A stretch of 64,000 bases of DNA from Bilabrum cf. latius. Its lineage: Eukaryota; Bigyra: Bicosoecida; Bigyra; Bicosoecida. Below the pieces are notes generated by a model that was not told the DNA's origin, did no database searches, and saw only the letters and a program-made list of their open reading frames with translations. The DNA lies in assembly GCA_965178125.1 (NCBI GenBank), contig OZ237757.1, positions 124,001-188,000 of the forward strand. Direction: 5' to 3'. Positions 1 through 11,313 of the stretch are shown piece by piece (positions within the stretch are counted from its first letter, which is position 1; every line of letters begins with the position of its first letter). A program made the translations under genes and the position numbers.

Positions 1-1130
1 CCCCCTCCATGACCCGCCGCCTGCATGGCAGCGGGGGCCCAGGGCGGCAGCTCGGCGTGTGCTGCGGCCCACTGCAGGGACATGCGCGCCCTGGCTGATT
101 TCTCCACCTGGTTGCGGAACATGTCCGCGCGGCGCCTCAGGTCGGCATCGTGCGCTTGTGCCTGACTCTCAATTTCCCGCGCGTCAACCGATGCAGTCCC
201 CCCGGCCTGTGCTTCCCTACTGCTGCCGTGCCCACCACTCCTCCCCTGTTGACCCCCCTCGGCGCTGAGCCACTGCCCCGCATCCACCTTTTCGTCGTGC
301 CGTACTGCCTCAAGCAGGGTGAATAGAATACCGTTGTCTTGATCCGTGCCTGACTCCTGCTCCCTTGCAGACATCACACGGTCCCAGCATGGCCCGCACG
401 GCTGCCAGTCCATCCCAGCACCAGCACCAGCACCAGCACCAGCAAGTGAACCAGCACCAGCACCAGCACCAGCACCAGCACCAGCACCAGCACCAGCACC
501 AGCACCAGCACCAGCACCAGCACCAGCACCAGCATCAGCACCAGCACCAGCACCAGCACCAGTACCAGCACCAGCACCAGCACCAGCACCAGCCTTCCCA
601 AGACTTTCCGCTCCCTCAGGCTCAGGCCTGTCGCTGCCTACAGATCCACTGTCATACAGCAGTTGATCATCTCCCCACGCACCCTCTAGCACCACCCCGC
701 GGGCCCCTCTCTCCCGCCAGCCCGCGCTGCCACTCGCTGGTCCATGGTGATGACCCACGCTCGCCCGAAGGAGGGCCCGTCTGGCGGCGCGGAAAGGAGC
801 TGTGCCCGCCCAGACGCTTCGATTTGCAAGGCGTTCCGAATCCCTACTGTGAACGGTACCAATAGCAACACGGAGGGCGATGCCGAGCACGGCAAACTCT
901 GGCACCGGGAGAGCGAGCATCCGGTCCAGCAGGGCGAGGCGATTCTCGGGACAGTCCAGGCAGCTTTGCCGCATCATGTGCCGACGATGCATGACGGAAG
1001 AACCTGCCAGGACCCATGCCACCATCTTGGGTCCACCGAGTGCCTCAAGGCCTGTCTTGTTGCGCAGTTGCGACACACAAAGCGATGACTTTGCAGCGAG
1101 AGCATCTGCCAATGTATGCATGGTGCTCAT
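1..1130 (-). CDS. Unknown protein with Ala-Gly repeat, 3' end beyond the window
   Basis: The minus strand is open from an ATG at 1130-1128 (beginning MSTMHTLADALAAKSS) to the left edge, about 376 codons with no stop of any kind. The N-terminal ~130 residues look like a folded helical domain with two Cys in a SCLDCPEN segment, followed by LALLDRMLALPVPEFAVLG and an Arg/Ala-rich stretch. About residues 180-240 are an Ala-Gly dipeptide tract from the CCAGCA hexamer repeat. After that comes an acidic, Gln-rich part with WLSAEGGQQG and a predicted helical segment near RRRADMFRNQVEKS. Balanced composition on both sides of the repeat argues that this frame, and not the His-Gln or Pro-Ala frames of the opposite strand, is the coding one. 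I do not recognise the family. It is divergent from the apyrase gene, with 323 bp between the starts. Confidence 0.7.
   Translation of the reverse strand, partial: MSTMHTLADALAAKSSLCVSQLRNKTGLEALGGPKMVAWVLAGSSVMHRRHMMRQSCLDCPENRLALLDRMLALPVPEFAVLGIALRVAIGTVHSRDSERLANRSVWAGTAPFRAARRALLRASVGHHHGPASGSAGWRERGARGVVLEGAWGDDQLLYDSGSVGSDRPEPEGAESLGKAGAGAGAGAGTGAGAGAGADAGAGAGAGAGAGAGAGAGAGAGAGAGAGSLAGAGAGAGAGMDWQPCGPCWDRVMSAREQESGTDQDNGILFTLLEAVRHDEKVDAGQWLSAEGGQQGRSGGHGSSREAQAGGTASVDAREIESQAQAHDADLRRRADMFRNQVEKSARARMSLQWAAAHAELPPWAPAAMQAAGHGG
416..593. repeat. CCAGCA hexanucleotide repeat
   Basis: About thirty near-perfect copies of a 6-bp unit with a few substitutions (for example one AGTACC and one AGCATC). 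On the minus strand it encodes the Ala-Gly tract of the gene at the left edge. The substitutions there remain conservative (Thr, Asp, Ser-Leu), consistent with a translated repeat. Confidence 0.9.
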
Positions 1131-1453
1131 GCCTTGAAACAAGAGCTATGTTGCGTGGGTAGAGCTGGCTTGCGCAGGGCAAACTACTGTTGCACACACG
1201 TCCTGCCAGCAAAGGCTAAGCTCCTTCCACCAATCTAAAATGTGACAGACGGTCTCCCTGGAGCAAAACGAGGGCGTATCATGACCAACACAGAATGGAT
1301 AGAAACATACGTCATTCATTGCCCAGGGAGCGTTTCGTACGCTCCACACAAAGGGAAAATATGGCCATCTCAACGAATCCATGCAATTGCAGCGCACTGC
1401 CGCACACCAAGAACATTTGGTCCAACGTCATATTTGGTTGTTTCTGCCTCACG
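1131..1453. other. Divergent intergenic region
   Basis: Shared upstream region of the left-edge gene (-) and the apyrase gene (+). An in-frame extension upstream of the apyrase ATG exists (from 1295) but looks non-coding. No TATA box or other promoter element could be assigned. Confidence 0.5.
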
Positions 1454-2926
1454 ATGCGAGCCAAACTAAGTATTCTTGCATCAGCTTGCTTTATTGCCCA
1501 AGTATGGTCCATGGGAAGCAGTTTTGCTTCGCCATCGTTCGACATGCCTGACCTGCCGGAGTGGTACGACGCACGGATCCAGTCGCGCCGAATCAGCGCC
1601 AAGCAGGCCGCTGATGATGGCAAGGCATTTGCAATTGTGATTGATGCTGGCAGTACTGGAAGTAGGTTGCATGTGTACACGTGGAAGCCAGATTCCTCCG
1701 AGCATCTGCCTGCCAACCTGTCTACCCCCGTCGAAGAAACTCAAGACACCTACAGCGTAAAGCCGGGCATCGGCTCCGATGGCGGTCTAGACGCGCTGCA
1801 GACACTCCTGGATTACGCGCAGCAGAACACGACCCTGAAGGATATGAAGGACCTCTGGCCAGACATTCCGATTTTCCTCAAGGCCACTGCTGGCATGCGC
1901 ATCCTCCCTCGGGCCGAGAGGGAGAGCATCATGACCCAGGTGAGGGACAAGCTGAAGGCCACTGGATTCGAGTGGGTCTGCAGCTCCCAGGCCCGCGTGA
2001 TCAGCGGCGAGGAGGAGGGCGTCTTCGGGTGGATCACCGTGAACGCCCTGCAGAAGCGGTTGCAACCGGGACACATCCACGCCCTGGCCGACACCGTCGG
2101 GGCCATGGACCTCGGGGGCGCCTCCACGCAGATCACCTTCCGTCCCCAGTCTCCCGACATTTTGGCGGGCCTGTTCAACCTGCAGCTGGGCATGCAGATC
2201 AACGAGGACCTGTACACCCACTCCTTCCTCTACTTTGGCCAGAACGAGGCAATCCGGAGGCTCCTGCAGGTTAGCCTCTACCAGCAGCCGGGTGCCAGCA
2301 CCATCAAGAGCCCCTGCTACTACAAAGGCCTCTCCTTCGACTTCTATGACGCAGCGTCGGGCCGCAACGTGACGGTCGAAGGCGACGGCAGCTTTGAGCA
2401 GTGCGCCGGTTTGGCCACCGTGCTCATGGACAAGGACGCGACCTGCCTCACGGACTCGGCCCCGCGCTTCGGGGCCGCGGGTGGTGTGACGAGTGCGGCC
2501 CGGTCCGTGTCCCCCCCACCGATCAACCCCAAGGAGGGGGGCGCCTCTTGCAGCATCGGGGGCACGTACCAGCCCGCGCTCGGCGACTCGCCGTTCGTGG
2601 CGTTCAGCGCGTTCAGCTACCTGTGGGGCTTCCTCAAGCTCCCGTTTCAGGGAACGGACATGGACGCTCTGGAGGACGCCGTGCAGGTCCTGTGCGGGAC
2701 CAGCTGGGAGCAGGTGCAGAAGTAGAACCCGGGTGTGCCGGCGGAGTACCTGAGCCAGTACTGCGCCACCGGGACCTTCGCGCACTCGCTGTTTACCGAG
2801 GGGTACGGCATTGCCGGGGCCAGTACGCAGGTGATCGTGGCTGACCCAGCCGGGGCTGGGGCGGACTATGGCTGGACGCTTGGCTCGATCTACTTTGACG
2901 CCAACGCGGCGTGGAGGCTCAGGTGA
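1454..2926 (+). CDS. Apyrase, GDA1/CD39 nucleoside phosphatase family
   Basis: A 490-residue ecto- or endolumenal NTPDase that hydrolyses nucleoside tri- and/or diphosphates. The apyrase conserved regions are all visible: DAGSTGSR (about residue 65), ATAGMR, SGEEEGVFGWI, MDLGGASTQITF and, near the C-terminus, GWTLGSIYF. I chose the ATG at 1454 because it starts a hydrophobic signal sequence (MRAKLSILASACFIAQVW); an upstream ATG at 1361 is an alternative. One in-frame TAG at 2723-2725 lies between the CGTSWEQVQK segment and NPGVPAEYLSQYC, which aligns without gap to human ENTPD1 (EEIKTSYAGVKEKYLSEYC). So the codon is read through, and a standard-code model would lose the last conserved region. 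It ends in TGA at 2924-2926. A CAG/GTGAGC donor-like site overlaps this end, so a further 3' exon (for example a membrane anchor) cannot be excluded. Confidence 0.9.
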
Positions 2927-3303
2927 GCGAGCGAGCGGCTTGTTGTTCAGTGGCTCTAGACGGCTCGTTGGCTATGCCTTGGATCGCTCGGCTCGAAATC
3001 ACGGAGTGTCGCTGGCACCACCTTTGAACCGGTCTCGCGGCGTGGAGGGCCGACTAGGCCGTGCGAGGTGGCGTGTATGCTTGCTTGATGACATCCATGT
3101 GCGTGTGTGAATCGTGCTTGCGTTAAGCGTCGGATACCTGCTACTGCGTCCAAGTGAATCATCAGCGCGCACCGACTGCCACACTTGTAAGGACGCAGCA
3201 CAGCGTGGCGAAGGCTAGGCCCTAGGCCCGGGTTCCCGGTTCCGGAGCCATATTGTTCAAGTGCCGTTTGCTTGGCTGGCCGCAGACACGATTCCCTCGT
3301 AAC
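2927..3303. other. Intergenic region
   Basis: Lies between the apyrase stop and the CFAP300 start. No convincing open frame on either strand. It could hold a last apyrase exon if the donor-like site at 2923 is used. Confidence 0.4.
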
Positions 3304-4653
3304 ATGGCGGGTGCAGGTGCAAGTGAAAGCAAAGAATCAATGGCAGAGGGATCATTCATGACAGATTTGGCGCGACAGCCCGACAAAGCTGCAGACGACG
3401 AGGCAGGGGAGACGAAGTCCAGCGATGGTTTGGTTGACGGAGCTGTAGATGAGGTCCCCATCAAGGCAGCCGATGCGCCGCAGGCGGATGCACCAGATGA
3501 CTCGCGACCTGATTTTCCATCCTCTTTGCTTGACGAGCCCTCGATGGCGGAATCACAGGAACCTTTCACGTTTCGACGCGTGGCTGATTTTGGCCTTTCA
3601 TTTTTGGAAAGCAGCGAGGGCAAGGAGTACTGGAAGAAATGGGGACTCGCGCCATACGTACAAACATATAGATTTGAATTCGCTGAGCGCTTCGAGGACG
3701 ATGCCGAGGGGCACCTGCGCAGCAAACGAGCAGCAGAGGCAGTCGAGGCCGGGACGACCGTCGCGGGCGCAGCCCTCGGCGGAATCGAGCTAGCTGACGC
3801 GAACGAAGAGACCTCTGGCAAGGCCGCTGATTTCTTGCTGTCATTGATGCGGTCTCCGGCGCTTCACGCAGCCCTTCGCGTGCCCTCGTCGTCGTCCTCC
3901 GCGGCCGCTGGTGGCAGCGGCTCCGGTTCGGCTGCTGCAGCAGCCGGATCAGGGCTGTCTGGAGTGCCTGGGGGCGTCCGTTTCGAGAGGCTGCGCTGCA
4001 CTTAGACGAGTCTTTCTTTCTTGGACCGCCTGCAGGAGGAAGGCCTCGTGTACCAGGACGGGACAGTGGCTCGTTGCCTGCCCCAGCAAGCAGGGGGGGT
4101 GGAGGTGCAGGACCGTCTGCGTGCTTGCCTCGCGGACGAAGAGGGGGAGGATTGGGGCCTGTTCGGGGAGGAGGAGAGAAGGGAGCTGCTGCTGCACCTG
4201 CTGACCGACGTGGCGGTGGGCGGTGGCATGTGCCAATGGGAGGACAACTGGGAGCCGTATCTGCAGGCGGCTCGTGCCCTATACAAGGACCTCGTTCGAG
4301 TGACGAGGGCGGCGGACACGGGCGATATCAAGGTGGTGACCCGCGCTTTCCTGCTCAAGGGGCTGCTGGGCGAGTCGGCTCCTGCTGTGGAGGCGGAGGC
4401 GGCAGGTGCTGGTGCTGGTGAGGCCACAGGAGATGACAAACGGGGCAAATCAGACGACAAGGAAACAGACGGTACAGCCACAACTAAGACGAAGAAGAAG
4501 AGGAGGAGAAGGAGAGACCGGAAGCCAGCGGGTCCTCCCCCGGGGCCTGCCTTGTTCCCTGGAGACAGCCCTCACAACCGGATGGTGGTGACGGTGGACC
4601 CCAAGAAGAGAATCGCCACGGTGTACTACTCACCCTTCACGTCGTGGTGGTGA
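3304..4653 (+). CDS. CFAP300: CFAP300, dynein-arm assembly factor (C11orf70 family)
   Basis: A 449-residue homolog of cilia- and flagella-associated protein 300, a cytoplasmic factor needed for assembly of outer and inner dynein arms. After a disordered N-terminus of ~80 residues, the match to the human protein begins at FRRVADFGLSFLES. It is clear across SLSFLDRLQEEGLVYQDG (human LSMSFFHRLYDEDIVRDSG), GGGMCQWEDNWEPYLQAAR (human GGALCQYEDVISPYLETTK) and the final VDPKKRIATVYY block (human VDPIRRHLHVLYH). The in-frame TAG at 4003-4005 follows RCT, exactly where human CFAP300 has Gln in PCTQLSMSF. Ser/Ala/Gly and Lys/Arg-rich insertions make it longer than the human protein. It ends in TGA. Its presence implies motile cilia. 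Confidence 0.92.
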
Positions 4654-4790
4654 AGCCTGGTGGCTGCGCTGCAACCTGACAGGGGCACCGTTCTGGAATC
4701 TTGATTTCTGATCCGGCAGCCTTCTTGTCCAGCATGCCCCATTCCGGTTGAAATCATGTATGCAGCACACCAAGCCTCAGACCCCCCTGC

Positions 4791-6407
4791 TCACAGCTCA
4801 TCGTCGTCCTCGTCCTCGTCCTCGCCCTCGCCCCCTTCCTTAAGCTCAGGGACCGCTGCATCCTTAGCCTCCGATGCGCCGACTCCTGCCGCATCACTCG
4901 TCACACCACTGCCGCCCCGCAGCACCTCGGCAGGCGGCTCATCCGCCCCATCGGTTGCAGAGGCGACTTCCCCCGGCCCCGCCACCCACATGCCCGCCAG
5001 AGCCTCCTCCTCGCCCTCAACAGCAGCCGAGCCATCGCCTCGCAGGACAGCCCGAGCCACCCGCTCTCCCCGGGGGATCACCCCCCAGTGCGGGGACATG
5101 GCCAGCTTGTGCCACCCGAAGTCTTTCACGTCGAACCACGTCCTCCTCCTCGCGCTGCCGCCCGCACCCTCCACCTGCTCCCCCGCTGCACCCCCGAGAC
5201 CAGCGCCGGCACCGCTGCTCGCAGCTTCGCCGGCACGCGCGCCCGCACTGCTGCTGGCCTCTCCATCCGTTCTGCTGCTGCTATCGCTGCCTTCCTCAGC
5301 CCCCGCAGTCCTCCCAGCTGGTGCATGCAGGCCAGCAGCTCTCAGATCCGCTAGCACCTGGCCCGCCTCCTCCACTTTGCCCACCCCCGCGATCCTCTGA
5401 GCCTCTGTTACCCTCTCCTCCACTTTGCCCACACCCCGGGCCCATGCCTCCGTGTACCTAAGCGAATACGGCGCGAATCTGAGCTCGTCACAGTGCTCGA
5501 TGATCGGACCAGAAGCCGTCCGCACGAAAAAGTCGCATCGAGTGCTCCTGTGCAGCCTGATCTATCTTGCTCCCAGCTAAAGCACGCAGTCCTTGCAATC
5601 GTGCAGAAGCACCGACCCGCTCACGGGCCGCGCCCACACGCGGCACCCCACGAGCCCATCCACCCTAAGTGCACGCAACCCCGTGGCCCTAATCACCACG
5701 GTGCAGCCCACGAGCCCCACCAGCCGAACGTCGCCCCCGTCCCCCCCTCCGACGTCCTCCTGCCTCACCTGCACGCAGGCGCCCTCCAGGCCCCGCACCA
5801 CGTGCTCCTCACCGGCCTCGCTGGCCATGGCGCGGAGTCGGGCATCGGCTGCAGTGGCCGCTGCGCTTGATACTGTGACGGTGGGCTTGCCCGACGGATC
5901 GGGTCCTCCGGGAGCAGCCGCGCCCCCTGCCGCCGCTGATGCCCCTGATGCGCCGCTGCCGCTGCCCGCAGCCGGGGTCTTCTTCTGCTGCTTGCGGCGA
6001 CCAAACGCAAAGCGCTTCCTGGGAAGAATGCGGGCTCGGACTTCCTACGACTGCTTGTCGACTGCATCAAAGAGCTGCCCCGCATGCTCGGCGTCGTACG
6101 GCGGCAGGAACACGGTGCTGTCGGCGAGCAGCTTACGGGCCTTGGACAGCTGCTCCGTCCACTGGTCGACGAATGCCTGGCAGTCCGATTGGGGCGCACC
6201 GTTTCCCTTTGCCTCCTCAGCTTTCTCCAAAACGGATTTCACGGAGTCGACTGCGGCGTGGAACTATTCCCAGAACGCATCGACACGGGACACGATGCCA
6301 TCGCCGGACGCCCGGATCTCGTCTCTCCGCGCGGACCGTTCCGCGTTCTTGGCATCAAGCCTCGCAAAAACCACTTTTCGCTTATCCTCCTGCGAGATGG
6401 GATACAT
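4791..6407 (-). CDS. TBCC: Tubulin-binding cofactor C
   Basis: A 538-residue TBCC, the GTPase-activating subunit of the tubulin-folding complex that releases native alpha/beta-tubulin. The ATG at 6407-6405 starts MYPISQEDKRKVVFARLDAK. The N-terminal helical tubulin-binding domain contains DSTVFLPPYDAEHA and LPRKRFAFGRR, both typical. The C-terminal beta-helix domain contains RPVSGSVLLHDCKDCVL, RLHRSTRCDFFV, GPIIEHCDELRFAPYSLRY and WFDVKDFGWHKLA. Four in-frame TAGs occur (6264-6266, 6045-6047, 5577-5579, 5565-5567). The last sits in AR-TAG-IRLH, where TBCCs have Gln in the Q-x-R-x-H motif that carries the arginine finger. Acidic and Ala/Gly-rich insertions lengthen the C-terminal half, and the protein ends in an Asp/Glu tail. 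Stop is TGA. Convergent with CFAP300. Confidence 0.93.
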
Positions 6408-6764
6408 CAATGCAAGAGCACACTGTGTTGGTTGTTGGATGGCCGTACAGATCGGCCTCGCAGCTCATAAGCGCTAAATAAGTTCAGTAAAAAGGCGTAT
6501 ATCAGATGCAAAGCGTGTGACATGTATTTACGTACTCACCCAGGTGGATGCCATCACTAATACTAGCAGGGGACGACCGTTCTGAGGAAGCAAAGTTTTG
6601 GAATTCAAGCCGGTTTTGTAAGGTGTGACTTCGATAAATCTAGCCGTTCACGCGGGCACCTGGCGAGCAGGTGCCTGGAGGCCAATATACCAGCCATCAG
6701 GAAGGCATATCTCTAATTCACGCCGATATTTGACAAAAAAGGTGCTTAAATTATATTATCGTCC
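6408..6764. other. Divergent intergenic region, AT-richer
   Basis: Upstream of both TBCC (-) and the 1230-residue gene (+). Visibly richer in A/T than the flanking coding DNA. No specific element assigned. Confidence 0.5.
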
Positions 6765-9700
6765 ATGCGTATCGTTATTGTACACCAGCCGAAGGTGCTG
6801 AAGCGACGGCGGCTTGCTGACGTGCGACTCGTGCAGCGCTTGTTCCGAGCTGTTGGTCAGGGGGATGCAAGCTGCCAGTGCGTTAGTACCAATAAACTAT
6901 AGCCTTATGTGTATAGGAAGGGCACCGCATGCACGGATTTTGCGGCCGTGGAACGATTCGAACGGGTTGACGCGTTTTTCTGCTTCGGCAACCCGCACTC
7001 CGTCCCATGGAGCCGCGAGCTGTGGCTTCTGCAGATGCTGGTTGTCCAATGCATCCGATTTTCCAAACCATTCGTTGGCGTCGAGCTGGGCGCCAACGCG
7101 CTGGCGTACTCGCTGGCTGTCGGCGACAGCTTGTACGATGTCATGAACGGAGGCAGCCGCAAGGAGGGCTCGGACGGCTCCAGCGCTGGAGAAAGAAGCC
7201 GAGCAGCAGAGAAAGCCAAGTCTATCGCAGCGCGGCAGGCAGATGCACTCGGTCCTCAGGACCCCTGGCTCCCGGTGTTTCTCTGCGACAGGACGGGCGA
7301 CCTCAGCGTGCACAGGGGGAGGCGCCTGCCCGCCGCCTTGAAGCCCGCCGCGGGGAGCAGCAAGGGCGGCCCCGCGCTGGGAGCATGGGAGCCTCTCACC
7401 TCCACCTCCCTCCGCCGCTGGGACAAGTACCCGGCGGACAGATCCGAGGAGGCTGCCGCGCAGACGAGGCCACCCGGGGACCGGGCCCGGCAGCTGGAGG
7501 CCGCGGGGGCCTGTGACCCGGGGCAGGTAGCGGTGGAGCTGAAGCCGGGGGCGGGGATGGAGGCTGGGATAGCCGCGGGGGTGGAGGGGTCGTACTTCCG
7601 GGTTGTGAGCAGGTGCCCCTGGCGGTTGGACGTGCGCCGCCTGCTTCCCCGGGCCCCGTCCCTTCAGGTTCTGGCCGAAGCGATCGAGAGGCGGGGTGCC
7701 CTGGTGTGGCGCGTGGGATCTTGCATGGCAGTGCAGGCGGACGTGCTGGAGGAGGCCACGGGGGGCACCGAGCTGCAGGCGATGATCAGGGAACACATCG
7801 GGATGGTCGTGGATGCGGCGAGTAGGCGGGGCACTGTGGGCGAGGCTGCCGCTGCCATGGCGGCTGGCGGGGTGGGCGGATCCCAGGCGGGTGAGACGCT
7901 GCCCGTGGCGGCTGCACCCGTCGAGCTCATGGCCTTTAGAGGGGCGGCGAGAAAGGAAGAGGAGGATGACGACAACTCGACGGATGGGGAAGGGGATGCG
8001 GGACGTGGCCTTGGGCATGCGGCGGGCGCGGGGCATGGAGTCAGGGTGAGGAGGAAACCCAGGCTCAGCGACACTCGTGGTGGCCAGAGCCGTGGCAGCA
8101 CTGCGCGCAAGCTTGGAGGTGTGAGCCGATCGCGACCCGCCACTGCGGCCCGCATGCGGCGCCCTGGCTCGGCGGCGCGGCCGGGGCACGGGGGCGCGCT
8201 GCCTCGGGGAACTGGGACATCGGCCTCGACCTCCAGGCATCGGCCTGGGTCGGCTGTGCATCGGTCGCGTGCTGCGCTGGGAGGTGTTCCAGGGGGACCA
8301 GGGGGGAAGGGTGAGAGGACAGAGTCCCCATTGCGGGAGGGGAACCCCTGGGGGTTCCTGCAGGGGACCCAGGGGAATGCGACCAGTACCGCGGGCGGCA
8401 GCACGGGCTTGCCATCGCTGCCTCAACCCAGGGGAGGAGGAAGAGGTGCTGAGCTGGGGGCCGACACGAACGGCGGGAGGGTCCGTGGGGAGTCAGGTGC
8501 ATCGCACGCAGGTGCATCCACCAGCCCCGGATCGACGGGGTGGGACCAGGACCATGGTCAGCGGCTGGACTCACCAGAGTTCGAGTACGGCCGGGAGTCC
8601 CCCTGGCATGCCCAGGGAACAAGAGACGGAGGCATGCTGCTGTTCCCATGGGACGAGCAGCAGCGGAGGGTGGGTGGTGGGGCAGACACAGACACCGGCC
8701 TCTCCCGCCCCCGCACCTCCCAGGGCAGCGTCCTCCTGGCCACCGCGCGGGCCAGGAGGAGGCCCTCCAAGAAAGAGGCCGTCAGGGCCGTCGTGCAGAG
8801 GGCCGGGCCCCTCAACCGCGCGGGGGCCTCTGCGGAACCGACCCGCCGCGGCGCCAAGCACCTCGTCTCCCGGATGGGCCTATCCCGGGGCGCCCTCGAC
8901 GCTGGCGCGGGGCGGGCCCTGGAGACGGAGAGGAGGGCCCGGGAACTGGCCCACCGGTTCGAAAGGGTGGCGGTGGTGCCTCCGAGGGAGCGGGCGAGGG
9001 CCTGGGATGACCCCACCATGGGGGCGCTGGAGCGGTTCAGCGACGCGGCGAGCGTGGGGGAGGTGCTCCGGAGGGCCGACGAGGAGGTGGGCGGGGCTGC
9101 GAGGGAGGCGGAGCGGGCCGCCGCGGTGCTGGGCAAGGTGCAGCGGCAGAAGCAGGAGAGGAGGAAGAGGCGGAGGAGGGAGGAGGCCCGGCAGAAGGCC
9201 CGCAGGCAGGAGGCAAGGAGGGCCAGGGAACAACGGGAGGCGGAGAGGAGGGGACGTGGCCCGCTTGGCATGACGGGACAGCTACTGAAGGACCAGGGGC
9301 TCAGGGAAGCGGCTCTGCGAACCGAGCAGGAGGAGGCTGCCAGGCGCACGGGAGGGGCATCGGGCGCAGAGGGAGCGACCGAGTCCAAGGAACAAAGCGA
9401 GCCTTCGTCTTCCTCCTTGGCCTCCCGGCCCGAGTCCGCGTGGGCCTTTGTGGACCAGGAAGCGCTGGGGGGCGACACCATGCTGACGGCGGTGGCCAAG
9501 CGGCTGGGGGCGGCGGGCGCCGGGGCAGGGGACCCCGAGAGGGCCGCCTCCGCGGGGTGGCAGGGCCAGGGAACAAGGGACCGGGGAGCAGGCACCAACC
9601 AAAGACAACAGTCGGATGACCCCGAGTGGCACCGCCGTGCAGTGCAGGATGGGAGGCGGGATGCCATGAGGCGGGGCCCGAGGCACTCCGAGACTGTCAG

Positions 9701-10457
9701 CCTAAAGACGAGGGGCCAAGGGATTCGGAGCCCGGAGGGCAAGTACCACAAGGTGGTGGCCAAAGAGGCGAAGGATCTCCAGGAGGCGATGCAGGGGCAC
9801 GGCGGGGGCGTCACAAGGTCCGTGCGTGTCTCGGGGCCGTATCTGGAGGCCTATCGCCAGGAGCGGCAGAAGGACCTGGAGGCGAGGAGGAGGGCCATCG
9901 GGGGGACCTTCCACGCTGGGGGGACGAGGGGGGGGGCCTTGAGGGAGGAGGAGAAGCAGTACAAGGGCATCAGGGTGGGCAAAGGGGAGTCATACCTGGG
10001 CAAACCGGGCTCGATCCCAGTCGCGCCACGGTTCCGGGAGGAGCGGCCCGACCGTTGGGTCGCGGGGCCCGGCCGCAACTTCACGGCACGGCCCAGGGAC
10101 GGGACGGGGGGCAGGCTCGCGAGGCCTCGGTTCGGAGCTGCTTCTCCTCATGGGACGGGGACGGGGGCGGGGATGGGGCCTGGAGGCAGCATATCCAGCA
10201 GGGGCAGGGGCAGGGCGGGGTTCGGCGGTCTGGCGGGCGGGGGCAGGGGCCCTCTGTCCCCCGCGGCCACCGCCACCCTCCGGTCGGGAGGGCGGTCTGC
10301 CACGGCCCTGGGGCTGCACGAGGCCACCACGGTGCCGTTCTACGAGGTGGGCGGGGGCGTGGGGCGGGCGCTGTACCAGCCCGTGGTGCCCGTGGGAGGG
10401 GTGCGGAGGGCTCGTCGGCTGGTGGCCAGGCAGGGGGGCGGGAAGTCTTCTCCATGA
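6765..10457 (+). CDS. Large protein with possible class I glutamine amidotransferase-like N-terminus and disordered tail
   Basis: A 1230-residue protein. The ATG at 6765 starts MRIVIVHQPKVLKRRRLADV, and the frame runs through one TAG (6900-6902, in STNKL-TAG-PYVY) into a long uninterrupted frame. Roughly residues 1-370 look folded. The segment DAFFCFGNPHSVPW...KPFVGVELGANALAYSLAVGDS has the layout of a GATase1-like fold (strand, then G-x-x-x-G at the position of the nucleophile elbow), but the catalytic Cys is not evident (GVELG). A later block, GSYFRVVSRCPWRLDVRRLL...GSCMAVQADVLEEATGG, also looks conserved. From ~residue 370 on it is Gly/Arg/Ser-rich and probably disordered, with a basic coiled stretch (KRRRREEARQKARRQEARRA) near residues 800-820. 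Very high GC. Fold assignment is an inference; the gene itself is secure. Ends in TGA. Confidence 0.75.
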
Positions 10458-11313
10458 GCGAGCGAAATAGTGTAGGTGGGTGCCGTCAGTGACGAGTGCC
10501 TGCCTCACGTACAGTCGAATGTGGAGTCGCTGGTATGGGTATGCTGGGCGAGTTTGTCGATCAGATGAGGCAGATCTGTAAGCCATCGGACTATGAAGGC
10601 TTGGCCGATCTGTTGAAGGAAGGCAGGCAGGCGAGACGTTTGCCATGATCCGTTGATCCGCATGGACGGCTGGAGCCCCCCCCCCCCAACACGACGAGTG
10701 AGAGTATGCAACGTAGGGGGGGGATGGGGGTTGCATTCGTACGAGCTTGCGCAAGGAGAGCTGGAGGCTTCCCTCGCTCTGATGCCTGATGCTCGACGGA
10801 GGCTGGCTGCTGCCAGTGAGGCAGCGCACTGCAACCATGCAACCATAGGCTGCCATCTCATCCTACATGGAGTGAGTGGCAGCTCCGCCGCCATGATGCC
10901 AAGCTTGCAGTTGGTAATCGCTATGGCCTGTGGCCGGATTCAGCTCACCCTGGCATACCTTTACTCAATGCTACACGTTGCGCTTTGGCAGAACCAGTCG
11001 CTGGCCATGTGTGCTTGCTGCTATACAACCAGTAGTGAAAGTATATAACATACTATATACATAATCACACGAAACATGGCCCGCCCGATCTACTTGCCAT
11101 CTGATAAACGGCGCGTTATCGAGCAGTGTCCACCGTAGCTGGGCACTTGCTCCAGCTGAACCACGGCTCCTCCGCCTGCGCCGGGAGACGCACCGCATGC
11201 CATCAAGCAGGCATGCGGTGCCCCAGCAACAGATTAAAACACATCAGTTAATGTCCTTCTTTGATTACCACCCCCGCCCGCCCTTCCCAGCCTGCTACGT
11301 GCAGCCGAAGAGG
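10458..11313. other. Intergenic region, no gene recognised
   Basis: About 850 bp between two convergent genes. Short open frames exist on both strands (for example 10505-10894 minus), but none has protein-like composition or a recognisable motif. Contains a C-run near 10679-10686 and an AT-rich patch near 11038-11070. Confidence 0.4.

Noticed and set aside
346-865. Plus-strand frames with long Pro-Ala or His-Gln repeats
   Set aside because: They are the antisense and other-frame readings of the hexamer repeat; the minus strand gives a coherent protein on both sides of it.
1295-1453. Longer apyrase N-terminus
   Set aside because: The upstream in-frame residues are not protein-like and would bury the signal peptide that starts at 1454.
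4791-5525. Dense plus-strand frames opposite TBCC, Pro/Ser-rich
   Set aside because: Shadow translations of a GC-rich antisense strand; only the minus strand has TBCC motifs.
9300-9810. Minus-strand Ser/Ala/Pro-rich frame opposite the 1230-residue gene
   Set aside because: Typical antisense shadow of GC-rich coding DNA, with no motif.
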